DNA of 64,000 bases from Selaginella tamariscina (Eukaryota; Streptophyta; Lycopodiopsida; Selaginellales; Selaginellaceae), in NCBI GenBank assembly GCA_003024785.1, contig PUQB01000532.1:62001-126000 (forward strand). The letters run 5' to 3'. The position numbers and the translations under genes were made by a program. Shown piece after piece: positions 12,641 through 25,681 of this stretch. Under the pieces are notes generated by a model. The model made no database searches, was not told the DNA's origin, and saw only the letters and a program-made list of their open reading frames with translations. Within the stretch, counting starts at the first letter, position 1. Every line of letters begins with the position of its first letter.

Positions 12641-14060
12641 TAATTAATATATTAATTAATTTATAAATTTTATGTATAAATTTTTATTAAAAATTAAATT
12701 TAAAATAAGCTAATGCTGTATGAGGTTCTAATTGATATTTTAATTTATAATATGTAATATAATATTCTTTACATTTTAGGCACTAGGAGATGAAAAATTG
12801 TTTCACTATATCATACACTCGATTCATGACTTAGTTTATTATGTTTTTAAGACTTGTTTCTTATTATAGACCACACGAGTACAACAAATACATGAAGAGA
12901 ACTATATAACAAAAAGAGAGAAAATTGTCATAGTACTTACGTTTCATTTTTCTTACCTCTTAGAAAATATACGTAAAAATGTGTGTGTGTGTGTGTGAAG
13001 CAAAAACCAGCATGACTTTGCAAGTGTTTACATTTCACTCATAAATATGCTTGAGTGTATGCAAGTATAATCATATACATACACACATACATAGGTAACA
13101 CAGTTTATATATAAATTTATAAGTTTAATTAATATATTAAACTAATTTAGAAGATTTATAGCTAATAGTACATAAATTTAAATTAAAAAAATATAACAGA
13201 TTTTGACAATTAATGTTTTTGAATGAATTTAAATTTAAAACAAAGTGTTTCTTGTGCACAGCCCTTTTGATTTTCTATTTAAATTTATAAATATAAATTA
13301 AATAATCTTACTTTTAATGAAGTAAATAAGTTTGAATTTATATTTTAGGCACTATGGAAAGAGCTAGCTACTTGCAAGATCAGAATATTCAATCCTTTTA
13401 ACACTCTTTATGATATATAGATGTGTGTGTGAGCAAGATAGATACTTTCATACACCCTTTTGATATACATTTATATCATATATTTATAATATAACATAAT
13501 AGAGTTAACATGATTTCATATGCTTAACATACATACGTTCATATATATCATTGAACTAATTAAAGTTTTGCTGTATTGAAAGCTCACAGTTTACTTGAAT
13601 ATTGTTACACATACAATAGATGTATATATTAGTGAAATGCGTATATAGTATAATTTCATCATATATATGCACATGGTGAATACTATATGATATTCAATAT
13701 GTATATAATGATACTAATATAAATTTGGTGTTAAAGTCAAAGTTCATATATAAAACACAGAGTGAGCAGTTAATAGAATAGATATTTATAAGTATACACA
13801 CATTATATGAATTAATATATTCTTATAATCTATTTTATATGAACTTTTACTACTTGCTCGAATCGACGGTGGATGTATAGCGAAATCAACGTCATGGTAA
13901 CAGCGTGATCAAATTCAAATCTGTTACCTTGGGACAGGAAATGAATCAATTTAATTTATTTAATTAGCACATTTAACTAATTATGAGTGTTATAACTATT
14001 GTTTACTTACTTAAAAATATTTATAATTGACATTTTAAAAGCTAATTTATAAAATTAACC
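12640..14060. repeat. Further copies of the AT-rich repeat modules
   Basis: 13120-13400 matches the module at 2690-2940, 6840-7090 and 18900-19110; landmarks are GAGCTAGCTACTTGCAAGATC and AAATTTATAAA followed by TAAATTAAATAAT. 13555-13680 resembles 7190-7290. It is non-coding. Confidence 0.65.
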
Positions 14061-14340
14061 AAGCTGTCATCATCAAACGATACAGTTTTACTTTTTCTTC
14101 ATCAAAACTATAAAGTGAAAAAGCTTAGTAATAACTTTCTAAACGATTCATTTTGAAATGTGATTATTTACATTTTACACAGTTGGTGTGGAAAAAACAC
14201 TTAATGACCTGTTTAACTATGTTTAATTCTCAAGGCTGCACATATTCCTCTCATAAATCTTATATATATAGTGTTTATGTTTAAGGTCCTAGTTTAATAT
14301 ATATAATATATATTAATCTAAACTTACATATATTCATATC
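14060..14340 (+). repeat. 300-bp repeat module, third copy
   Basis: It is homologous to 7490-7810 (same orientation) and 3480-3870 (inverted). It carries the AGTTGGTGTGGAAAAA and TTTAAGGTCCTAGTTTA landmarks. Confidence 0.75.
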
Positions 14341-15361
14341 TAAACCTTTAGGCACGCATGCACTCACGCACCCCACACATAAATCAGATCCGTGACCCTA
14401 AATGAATATAATAAATATATATTACACATACGTGTAATGCATATTCACCATATGCATATTAGCTTGTTATAAACATTTGATGTACATATATTTTAATGTA
14501 CTAAAAACCACTGTGTATATGTGTGCATGTGTGTGTGGTAGATAGATATTATGTATAAGCTGCATGAGGTGTTGAAATTAAAATTTACATAGAATTTATT
14601 ATTATGCATGCTAAAATTTTCATCTATACATACTATAGAATACACACACACGTACTTAAACTTATTAGTTAATAGGTAGAAATCACATTTATATTTATCG
14701 AACACACATTATATTTATTCGTTACATAGATAGAGAGAGAGGATGATAGAGAAAGAGACGTCACCTGATATAGCTATATCCATATATAATAATATGTGTA
14801 TACAGTATATTGAATACATACATACATACACATTGCCATCTTACCTACTGTGTGCAAAATATATATACGCTTGCATATAGACCGTATACACCAAACCCAC
14901 ATATACATTCTCATCTACGGCAACACTTCAGAGAATGGTGATTAAAAATGTATAAAAGATATGTAATAGTTAATAATCTTTGTATATACATACATGTATG
15001 CGTAAATGCATGTAGTTCGTTTCTGAAGTAAATCTTTTAATTATATACTGTTGTAGCTTTGATTGATTTTGATAAACTGAGGATACCGCTATTAACAAAA
15101 TATATCGTACTTTCAAATTTCATTTCAACAAATACTAATGTAATTTATATTTATTAAATAAGTTATAAAGTTTTGACATTTATAAATGATGTTTGGTAAT
15201 GTATTGATTATGAAATTATTAAAGGAAATATAATAGGAAGCATTTCTAGTACAGAAATATATGACTAGATACCATAGAAACGCACAAATACACATAATGC
15301 CTCCTGAGTACTGAATATAAATATCATACACACACACACACAGATAGATAGATAGGTACCA

Positions 15362-15400
<39 letters not shown>

Positions 15401-15682
15401 TGTGTTCACAACACACACACACAAGAATCTGTGGGGCCTCGGTGGTTGTCCATGAAAAAAAAAAGAAAATGCAAAAAATAATTGCATATGTAAAAGCTGG
15501 TGTGAAACTCAATAAGTTTGCAATACTGTTTTGGTAAACATGATGTGAAACTTTATCCAAGAATATGAATATGTGAATGTAAAACTTGTTCAAATATATC
15601 CATGTTTTTATATGTCTTTAAACAAAACCAACAAACGTGTATGATTCACTGTGGTGTGTGTTTAATCTTAGGTAGATATTAT

Positions 15683-15762
<80 letters not shown>

Positions 15763-16283
15763 GTATAAATGTATTTTCTGAAGCCCTATTTTTTTACACT
15801 AAGCTAGTATCAAACTTCAAGGCATCAACTATTTAAATTATATAACTTTTTTCAGCATTAAATGGAGGCTTTTGAACAGTCCAGACACAAAATAAATCAA
15901 GTAACGTACAGTATATATGTGTGTGTGTGTGATGTATGCATCTGGAAAACAACAACTTATAAATATTCTCATTTTTAATTAAATTTATATCATTATAATC
16001 AACAAAAGTTTTCTTCTTTCGTATTCCCGTCGCCCTCTTTGCAAAGTCAGAACCATTTAATCTTCATTTTTTCTTCAAACATCATTTAAGAATTCATTTT
16101 ATTAATGTACTATAATAATATATACCAATTCACTATATGCATTATAGATGTGTATATATATCTATATTCTCTATTAATTATTAAGTCTTACATGAAACGT
16201 TGTACATAAGTTTTAATGTTATGTTACATTATTATTCTAGGTTCAAAACACAAACTGTTTGAATACTTCTTTTATCGCGCAAT
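14341..16283. repeat. Inverted repeat mosaic with microsatellites
   Basis: 14900-14965 is the inverse of 3120-3190. 15490-15650 is the inverse of 4000-4175. 15655-15755 repeats the (CT)n(CA)n block of 3018-3111 in direct orientation. Several further CA and GT tracts lie at 15327-15422. The His/Thr-rich open frames of 89-120 codons here are translations of CA repeats, not genes. Confidence 0.75.
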
Positions 16284-17155
16284 AAATTCTTAATCTTTAT
16301 AAGAGTTTTTAAATTATATCAATTATTTTTATTACATATAACATATAACAGTGTGTGTGTTTTGATTACAACGACCTTGACTAATATGTATTAATACACA
16401 TGATATTATATGAGCAATTACACAACGGTCAAGACTATACTCATTTATAAGAATGTGGAAATGTTAACTAGTATAATAATCCTCTGTTATATATATATAT
16501 AGTTTTACTTGTTAAATCTTCATATGATATATAATATTATATATAGTAAACAGGATATATATGTATGTGTGTGATTGTTAATGATAATAAAACTATATAT
16601 GTATATCATATCCACACACAAGCGCGCAACACACACGCACGCACGCACGCACATGTTTATTTTGTAACCAAATTCAATAAGTTAGTCACAAAATGAATCT
16701 ACACAGTTTGTACATAAATTTATCAAGTTTAATTAACGCATTTAACTAATTCATTAGCTTTAAACTTCAGGAAAATATGACAAATTTGTTATATAGTTAA
16801 TTTAAGACAAGTGTTACAGCTAATCCTTTACATTTTTAAATAAAACTAGTAATAATATTTTTCTTTAAGTGATCCATTTTAAAAATTAAATAAAATATGT
16901 TTGAGTGAGAAAAAGATGAGCCTCCTTGATGTGCTTGTCAGGTTTTCATAATTTTAGATATGCTGTTTGTATAAGCTGAAAGTTATATTAATAAGTTTGT
17001 AGAGCTATGTAACACAATAATAATATAAGTTACTCATCTATTACATATAATTACGCATATGTATAAAGGACCATCAATGTGTTTTAATTTATTTGGTTTC
17101 AATCCTTAACTTAAATGTGCATATGCATAAGATGCATAGTTTTAAGTTTATACGA

Positions 17156-17192
<37 letters not shown>

Positions 17193-19115
17193 AAGTAAAT
17201 CCAAGATATAAACAATATATACAAGCGTATATTTGTAAAATATGCATACTATATATATGACACTGCGGAAATGACGGCTTGAACAAGGTTTTACATTATC
17301 ATATTGTATATTTCACATATATTCTAAGTCGATGTTTATTTAAAAAATATTCAAATAAAAGCATAAAATCAATTGCATACGACTGTTTGGTAGACATGAT
17401 GTGAAACAATCAATAGTGTGTGCGTGTCTAAGTGTATTTATTTATTTATTATCCACATATAGTGTTTGTTGTTTGTATGCCGGTATTATTCGTATGTATC
17501 AGTTTCTGATTTTCTTTAGCCCTTTTTGGCTTCTGCAGTTTCATATTCACTATTTAAAGAGGCAACGCATGATTTATAATGTCAAACTTTATAATAATTT
17601 AATGTAATTTTGATGATATATAATTTCTTCAGGTATATTTAATGTTAAAATATATTCGTTCATCAATTTGAAAATGCATTTCAGGTATGGTTAGTTAGAA
17701 ATTATTAAATGAAAGTGAAAGAGGTGACAATCCAAAGTTATAAAAGCTCTAGTTATTGACATAAGCATACACGTGTACCGTATTATGAATATAGTTGAGT
17801 ATCTTGGTTATACGGTGTTACATAAACAGTGTGGCCATGGTTTTATATAAAGAGTTTCACAATCCATACCTCTTGTTAAACTTTCATATCCTATCATTCA
17901 TATATATATATATATATATATTATATAATTATAATCATAAAACTTTTTTTTGGCTTAGTTGTAATGACTTTGAAACTCTTAAAATATCTAACAGTGTAAT
18001 AATAATAATAAATTTCTTTTTTGTAGTGCAAACTATTTATTAATTATCATAAGTTTACAGCTAATGCTTTCTTAGCAAATTTAATGATATTTTTTAAATT
18101 TCGTTAATTAATGTAGTGATAAAGTTAAATTTAAAATAACGTGTTGCTATAGCTATAGCGCATTCCCTTCTATTTTTTATTTAATTTATAACATAAAACT
18201 ACATACTATCTAATTCATTTTTAACAAATAAAATTTTAATTTGTATAAGGCACTTGGAGTGCAAAGGATTGAATGTCATTATTGAAATGATAAGCTTTTG
18301 TGTTTACAATGTTTTGCATACACAACTCAAAAATATAACTAACTCCTTTCGACACTCTCCAGTTATATACAGGTGTGTGTGTGTGTGTGTGTGTTATACG
18401 TATATACTCAGTCATTTCTTACTGGAGCTTTAAAAAACTTAACGTTATATTTAGTACGTGATCCGAATGCCACGTGGCCAATCAAAACCTTTCGTTGACA
18501 TCCGAATCAACCCACCGTAAGTATTAAATTTAACATTATTGATTAAACATTATTTGTTTATTAGAACAATTAGAAGTTGTAATTTTTACATTTTTTAGTT
18601 TTATATATTTCATACAAACATACATACATACGCATATACATGAATATTTGCGTGTTTGTATGGTGGAACAAAAACCATAAAATGCAAATGTCACACACAT
18701 CCGTAAGAATGCATACATTGAACTTAATAAATTTAATATAAACTGTTTATCTATATATGTATATATACGTGATATAAATTTGCATATGCAGGGCCTATAT
18801 TTTAAATTTTCCTATACATAATATTCATGTATGCAAATGAATATCATGTATATATACATATCTAAATAACACAGTTTATATTAAATATATTAAGTTCAAT
18901 TAACATATTGAAGCTAATTCTACATAATTTAATTTTAATTAACAAATTATTATAATGTTTTGAATAATTTAAATTTAAAACAAAGCGTTTCTTGGTCACG
19001 GCTGCTCTCATATTTCTATTTAAATTTATAAACATAAATTAAATAATATCTTATTTTAAATAAATAAAGTAATTAAGCAAAAAGAAATGAGCTAGCTACT
19101 TGCAAGATCATTAGC
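16284..19115. repeat. Large duplicated AT-rich block, copy B
   Basis: This is the direct partner of 600-2950 (see that entry), about 16 kb away. It is longer mainly because of insertions near 16800-16910, 17630-17700 and 18420-18820. The last insertion contains a GCCACGTGGC palindrome near 18471. Confidence 0.8.
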
Positions 19116-19259
19116 ATATTCACTTCATATATATATATATATATACACATACGGAGTGGATATGCATATATTATATAAATTTGTGTTGCATAGTGTTAAA
19201 GTTTATATATATATATATATATTGTCATGTTTTAATCATATGTTTATTCCAATTTCATA

Positions 19260-19597
19260 CACCTTAAAAAGAAAAAATTTCAATAATGTATAGATTTAGA
19301 ATATCACAAGACTTAGTTTGTAACCAGAACAAACTAACATGCTGTGTCTTATAGAAGACATGATAAAGTAACATGGACAACTGTAAAGTAAAATTACTTG
19401 CATATAACTTAGAAGTTGACTTCCAAGTGCTACTTCGACATTTGAGCAAGTGTTCTTTAAAGAGTTATAGGTCTCAAGACCAACTCTCTACACATAATTC
19501 AAACATGTTAGCCAAAAGTAATAGAGTACTTCAAGGATTTAAAACTAACTAAACCCAAAACATTACAACTTCACACAGTCCTATTGTCCGCAAAGAA
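19260..19597 (-). mobile_element. Interior remnant of an old minus-strand LTR element
   Basis: It lies on the internal side of the PBS of the adjacent minus-strand LTR. 19345-19440 is homologous to 59270-59400, which lies in the interior of the second copy of the same family. No protein domain can be read. Confidence 0.55.
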
Positions 19598-19613
19598 TAA
19601 GCTCCAATACCAA
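19598..19613 (-). other. Primer-binding site remnant
   Basis: On the minus strand the bases after the LTR end read ATTGGTATTGGAGC. This differs from the usual plant initiator-Met primer site TGGTATCAGAGC at two positions. Its place directly after the LTR supports both the orientation and the LTR boundary. Confidence 0.65.
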
Positions 19614-19614
19614 T

Positions 19615-21159
19615 TGTCAGAGTTTTAACCCAAAGGGCCAACACGTGGCATTCGATGTCATCATTCTACGTGAGCAACGTTAAGTCTTTCAAGATGACTC
19701 CAAAAGTTTGACTCAAATGCCTAGTTAAACAGAAGACTTAGAGTTTCACCCTAAATCCCTAGAATGACCATCTCCTGAACCTTAAAGGATATCTCAAGTA
19801 GACTTTAAAATCCTATCTAGTAAACTTAAACAGGCTCATGCCTTAACCCCACAAAGGAGATGTGTCTCACACATACCCCTATGACAGAACTAAAGCATCG
19901 TCACTTACCCCTCGTGTCCTCACTAAGTACTAGCCCTAGGTCTAGAATATGACTTGGGCACTCAAACCCTTAGAGGTTAATCAAGGGTATGCGCCATATG
20001 TGGACACGAGTGTTCTGCTAAGTAAACTCTTTAAGGCTAGGCTTGGATAACCCTAAGTACATAACCTTTGCGAGTGCCTCACGAAAGAGCTCTATTAATA
20101 AGCATAGTGTTCAACCCTTAGATTCCAAGGAGAACACCCCTAGCCAAGTGTGCCAAAGCACACCTAGTTACAAGACCTAACCTCTGAGCGATGCCCAAGC
20201 CTTAACACCACAAGCATGCCTATTTGCTAGAATATCCAACCCCTTAACGACAAAACCCATGACACTACCCCAAAGGGCATGCCCCAGGTGTTGTATTATG
20301 TGATGTCTAATCCAATGTCACATCTTCACACTACCTTCCATGATGTGGGCTATCATATAACCCCTTAAATTTAAGAGTTGCACCAAGTGCCACAATTGGC
20401 TCCATATGCCAACTCGGAACCCCTTAGTGAACTCTAAAAAACTAGGTAATATGAACATGTCAAACGAGATCCCACACATGCAGTTGGACAAAGACACAAA
20501 TGTGCCTTGTTAGCCATGAGTGCTACATTAAGCTTAATGTGGAGGAGAAGACTAGAGACAAGTCTCAACCTCTGCCTCTTGGAATGTACCCCTATTATCT
20601 AGAAGCTAGGGCGACACAACAAAGGGTTATACCTTAACGACACAAGCTAAAGCTTGCATCGACAAAAGAGCAACCAACTTAGTCATGAACCCAAAGCTCT
20701 CATACTGCTACTCTACCTTATTTATGTGACGAAGCACCCCCCTCTTTTCCTAATGTGTAAGTGGACTGACACAGAATTAGCTAGCCCCTTATTCAGTTAA
20801 CGAGATGAGTGTTTAACTTAGCCTAATTCCTAATCCTAAAACCCCCACCTAAGGGGTGGGGGTTTTAGGGCGTGGATTAGGGAAACCCTATGGGTGTTTC
20901 TAACCCTACTTAACACGCCAGACTCATCGACTTTAACTAATCAACTTAACTGAAACGTTAAAATTAGGGGTGGTTTTTTAGAAGGTAAGTGCTACCTTTG
21001 CTTAGAGTTTCTCGTGATATCTAAGGACAGCTGGACGGACTAACCCTAAACACCTAAGTGCATTAAGCAGGGCTATTTTTCATTAAGGTTCATGAGAAAA
21101 GTAGTTAACGACAATCAACCTTCAAAGTAAAAGGTCGAGTCATAGTAAAAACTATGACA
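19615..21159 (-). mobile_element. Long LTR (about 1.55 kb) of an old minus-strand element
   Basis: The block starts TGTCAG and ends ATGACA on the plus strand, so it has TG...CA ends. It is homologous throughout to 52229-56824 once the copia insertion there is removed; shared landmarks include AGAGTTTTAACCCAAAGGG, the 19680-19850 segment and the terminal AAAACTATGACA. The PBS-like sequence outside its left end makes this the 5' LTR of an element read on the minus strand. The right side abuts a plus-strand gypsy pol relic, so the rest of the element is lost. No clear target duplication is visible. Confidence 0.65.
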
Positions 21160-21204
21160 GTTATTCCTTGTTAAACACATGGATTTGTTAAATCAATTGA
21201 GTAA

Positions 21205-23445
21205 GAGTCGTTGATTTACTAAATTGGATCTTATTTTAAGTTATTGGCAAATTCCTATGGCTTTCGAAGATGTTCTTAAAACAACATTCTGAACTCTTTT
21301 TGGTTTATATGATTTCTTGTTATGCCTTTTGGTTTAGTGTTTGCTCCTGCCACATTTTAACACATGATGAATGAAGTTTTTAAATGAATTTTTGGAGACA
21401 GTTGCAAAGTACTTGAATGACATTCTAGTTCATACTCAGGGATCTCGAGAAGATCATCTCAAGAAGTAGCTATGTGTTTAATCATTTACGGAGTATGGGA
21501 TCAAGTTGAAGAAGCCCAAGTGTGTTTTTGGCACAGTTGAAACTACGTATTTGGGGTACATAGTTTCTCGTGAGGGTTATGTGTGGATCCATCCAAGGTG
21601 GAGGATGTGGTGAAATTTCTCATTCAATGGATGTACAATCTTTACAACGATTTCTTGGTAAGGTCACATATTTAGGAAGTTTTATACCTCATTTGGCTAA
21701 TGTCAATGTTCCTTTGCGAGCTTACATGAGGATGTTCCTTTATGTGGACTGACGATTGTGAAGATTCTTTTGTAAGCTATGAAAGTATTTGACGTCCCCT
21801 CTAGTGCTTCATTATCCGGATTTTTCTCGTCCTTTTATATTACGAACGATGCTTTTTTGTAGGTATTGGTGGATCCTAATGTAGACTGAAGTATGTGATG
21901 AGTCCGTTCGACATCCCATTGCATATGTGAGTAGGGCATTGCAAGCCTGAACACAACTATTGTGCTTCAGATCTTGAGTGCTTAGCTGCAGTGTGGGCTT
22001 TTGAGTCTTCATGTATATCTCCATGGGTTTCATATGCTTTTGAAGTGTGATCATGCAGTTGTTTCTACCTTACTGAAGAACAAAAGTTGCTCGGACGATC
22101 TGCCATACGGGCACTTCAACTTCAGATGTATGACTTTAAGGTCAAACCATTCAGGGGATAGTATGGTGGATGCTGATGCTCTTTCTAGGGCTCCTTGTGC
22201 AGTTATCGTTAATCAATCAAGATCTTACAATTCCATCTCTTGCAAGGTCTCAAGGGCTCATGAAAAATGCTTAGATTCAACCTATTCGTTTGGCACTAAC
22301 CAATCCTTCTCAACCTCCAACTTTTTTTCTTCATTTGTGGCACAATTCGCATATATGACAATGTGGTTTATTTTATTAACACATATGTTACGACTTCACT
22401 ACGTTTGGCAATTCCAATCACTTTTGTTCTAGGTATTTTACAGCATATCATGATTCACCACTTTCTGAACATTTTGATTATTGAAGAACTTTGAATAGTT
22501 TACAACATTCTTTTTACTAATTGAATATGCAATGAATGTGATCTAGTATGTACGAGGTTGTTCATGTGTCATGATCAACTGGTGCTTTTAATCTATACAA
22601 GTGGAACGGCTATTCAAACTTGTAGCATGAGATTTAATTGGTCCTTTTCCACCTTCAATTGTAAGAAACCGATATGTTGTGTTTTAATAATTATCATGTT
22701 GGAGCTTTACCAAATGCCACAACCCATACTGCTGCTGATTTCTACTCACTCGAGTAATTTTGCGTCATTCATGTTTAGAAAGGATTTTATCAAATAATAA
22801 ACTTGTTTTTATTGCTGAAGTTTTGAAGGTTCTTACTTCACAGATGGGAATTCAACAATCTTTCACATCTTCTTTTCATCCACAAACAAATAGGCTAGTC
22901 AAGCGTTTAAATTAAACTTTTAAAGGTATGATTTTTAAGTATGCAAATCCTATTCAAAATGATTGGGATTGGTATTTAGGATACTTAGAATTTGTATATA
23001 ACACTAGCATTCAAATTTCCATTGACATGTCCATTCAAAGCATTGTATGAGCGAGACCCTGAATGCCACTAAAAATTGGTTTGGCTTATCACAAACCTAA
23101 GTATGCTAAAGTTCGATATTAGGTAACTTACTTATATCAAGTTCTTTTTTATTGCATGCTATCTCAGTAAAACATTTGGGTCGGTCACAAATTCAACAAT
23201 AACAAGATTATAATTCTCGTCATCGGCCACCTCCTTAATTTACTATTGATGATCTTGTTCTTATGCATTTTTCAGAACTTCATCAAAAAGAGCCCACTCT
23301 AGGTTTCTTACAGAAATGACTCGGTCCTTATAAGATTCTTCGTCAAGTTGGCCCCAAATTTACCATGTGCAAAATGTTGAGTCTCGAGAAACACCTTAAT
23401 TGTTCATGTTTTACGATTGAAAAAGTTTTTTTTACAAGAGGGATA
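21205..23445 (+). pseudogene. Decayed Ty3/gypsy pol (RT, RNase H, integrase)
   Basis: Reverse transcriptase, RNase H and integrase can be followed in order through many stops and frame changes. RT shows F-T-K-L-D-L near 21218, a YLNDILVHT active-site motif near 21410 (normally Y-L/V-D-D, so one catalytic Asp is lost), and K-K-P-K-C-x-F with Y-L-G-Y-I-V-S near 21510-21570. The RNase H end has the ...L-Q-x-Y-D-F-K-V region near 22120 and a D-A-L-S-R-A-like end near 22180. Integrase shows H-P-Q-T-N near 22880 followed by D-W-D-W-Y-L and Y-N-T-S near 22960-23010. Gag and protease are absent. It is inactive. Confidence 0.75.
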
Positions 23446-23651
23446 ATGTAAAATAATTATGAAAGTTAACCATGATATATTTTAGAAGTTACTAGAGATA
23501 TTTAATGTATGGCTAAATCCTTTATAAATAGTTCAAATAAATAGAATATACATTTTACTTTGTATATAAACCATGACTTTGAATACAAAGGATATTTGAA
23601 TTTTCTGTATTTTTGTATATTTACTATGTTGTGTCTCAGGGTTTTCACAAT
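23446..23651 (+). mobile_element. Putative 3' LTR of the decayed gypsy element
   Basis: The pol remnant ends in a purine run (ACAAGAGGGATAA, like a polypurine tract) followed at once by TGTAAAATAATTATG, the kind of start expected of an LTR. The right boundary is a guess near TTTTCACA. No 5' partner was found, so the call rests on position alone. Confidence 0.4.
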
Positions 23652-24479
23652 ATAATTTATTATAAATAATTTTCTTAAATATTATTTTCACTTAATTTTT
23701 AATATTTTGTTAATTAATTAAACAAAAAGGGTTCTTAATAAAAAGGGGTTAGTAACCCCTTGTTTTTATTGCTTTTATTTGCATTGTTATTGAACTTTTG
23801 TACAGCTCTTATACTTGCAATTTAAATACAATATCTACTTATATATTTTTATATATAAATAGTCACCAAATTTGGTGAAAAAATAAATAATTATTAGGTC
23901 AACCAAACCCTAACCTAAATTAAATTAAATTTTAAAAAAATAAAAAATAAAATTAAGGTTTAAAATGTTGCGTCATTTTGAACATGCATGTTAATTTTTT
24001 AAGATATGGTTCCTCTAAAAGAAAATCAGGTTGGCCTTAGAAAATAATAAATAAATAACATGTTAATAAGTAAAATGTACATGGAAATTTTCTTAATCAA
24101 AATCAAAAATTAAAGAATTAAATTTTAGTGTTTTACCATTAACATCTCGATAAGGATATATATGTAGCATTCCCATACATGTTTATTAGAAAGTAATGCA
24201 TTGAAATATAAAGTTAATGAAACTGAACCATAGAATACAGATTAAACACAAAATAATTAAAAACATTTATTGTTTAGTTCTATAATTTTTTTAAAACTCA
24301 AGTCGAACTAATCGTAGTTTTTTTTTCTAGTTTTACTGGTTAAATGATAAGTTATTAATTTTAAAGTTTGAAGAAGCCAAATATATATAACAAATTTAAT
24401 AAATATAAAAGGACTTTACAAATTTAATATATAACCTAAACCTTTTTAGGTTTAGGTCAAATATGTCCTTATCTTTACA
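23652..24479. other. AT-rich intergenic region upstream of lipoyl synthase
   Basis: Long A and T runs, no gene. Missing 5' exons (transit peptide) of the lipoyl synthase gene could lie here but cannot be identified. Short AAACC/TTTAGG motifs occur near 24430-24455. Confidence 0.4.
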
Positions 24480-25401
24480 TGCTGCTTCTGTCCCGCAAAG
24501 AAACCAGAATGGCTCCGTCAAAGGACACCACAAGGGGAAAACTTTGTTAAGCTGCAAAACTTGGTCTCTTCATTGAGATGAATACAGTTTGTAAAGAAGC
24601 CAAATGTCCCAATATTGGCGAGGTAAGAAACATTATATATATTCATATTAAATAAACATTAGCAGTGCTGGGTAGTGAGATTTCAACTCTCACAATTATG
24701 TTAATGGGCGACCAATGTACCCGTGGTTGTCGTTTTTGTGCTGTCTCCACAAGTAAGAATCCACCTCCTGTAGATATCAATGAACCCGAAAGAGTCGCTG
24801 CAGCCATCAAAGTATTAAGGTATATATATCTCTTTTCTTCTAGAATCTTAATTCATATCATTTATTTCAGTTTAGGATATGCAGTATTAACTAGTGTGGA
24901 TCGTGATGATCTTCACGATGGTGGCAGCGGTCATTTTGCATATACTGTGAAGCTGATCAAGGTAAGATTTTCTTTTTCTCTAGACATATATACATGGTGT
25001 ATACACATAGGAACGATGTCCGAGCACTTATGTGGAGTGTTTAGTGCCGGATTTCAGAGGCGATCATAATTCCATTGCAGCAATTGCGACATCTGGCCTG
25101 GATGTGTTTGCTCATAACATAGAGACGGTTAACCGCCTTCAAAGAGTTATTCGCGATTCCAGAGCAGGGCAAGTCAAGCTCTCTTTCATATAACTTATAA
25201 TGTTTGTTTTTTAATTACTATTAAACAGGTACCAGCAGAGTTTAAGTGTATTGAAATGTGCAAAGGAAATTAAACCAAACTTTTTACAAAGTCTTCGTTA
25301 ATGCTGGGTCTCGGGGAGAAGGATGATGAGATTAAACAAGCATTAGATGATCTTAAGGAAGTTGGTGTCGATATTGTCACCTTTGGACAATACCTTCAGG
25401 T

Positions 25402-25452
<51 letters not shown>

Positions 25453-25681
25453 TGACATGGTTTATAGCCTGAAGGTTCAAGTTTGAGGGTTAAGGAATAT
25501 AACCGAGGAGAAGTTTGATTACTGGAAGTCATATAGTGAATCTATAGGGTTTAGATCCGTTGCAAGCGGCCCACTGGTGAGATTTTTAAGCTTTTATTGA
25601 CATGTTAACTATATATGACATTCCTTAGTACGATCTTCATATAAAGCGGGCGAGTCGTTTGTGAAGAGAAGAGGTTGTTAA
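24480..25681 (+). CDS. LIP1: Lipoyl synthase (radical SAM), frame-broken
   Basis: It inserts two sulfurs into octanoyl chains on lipoyl-dependent enzymes, in plastid or mitochondrion. Exons by splice sites and homology: to 24622, 24666-24811, 24871-24961, 25011-25168, 25229-25399, 25468-25576 and 25629-25681. Exon 1 carries the PEWLRQR region and the N-terminal cluster motif C-x4-C ([14 protein letters not shown]). Exon 2 has the radical-SAM motif CTRGCRFC. Exon 3 has TSVDRDDL and DGGSGHF. Exon 4 has [13 protein letters not shown], exon 5 LMLGLGE and TFGQYLQ, exon 6 FRSVASGPL, and the last exon the RSSYKAGE motif whose Ser binds the auxiliary cluster. The 25169 intron is GC-AG. Frames break by one or two bases near 24575, 24670, 25285, 25490 and the last junction, mostly at homopolymers, so it is either a young pseudogene or carries assembly indels. 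The first exons and start codon are not identified. Compartment is uncertain. Confidence 0.85.
25400..25452. repeat. (GT)n(GA)n microsatellite at a splice donor
   Basis: The intron after the GQYLQ-coding exon begins with a GT repeat followed by a GA repeat, so the 5' splice site lies in the first unit of the microsatellite. The exon boundary is set by homology, not by the repeat. Confidence 0.9.

Noticed and set aside
15125..15593. Two long minus-strand frames rich in His-Thr
   Set aside because: They are translations of CA/GT microsatellites.
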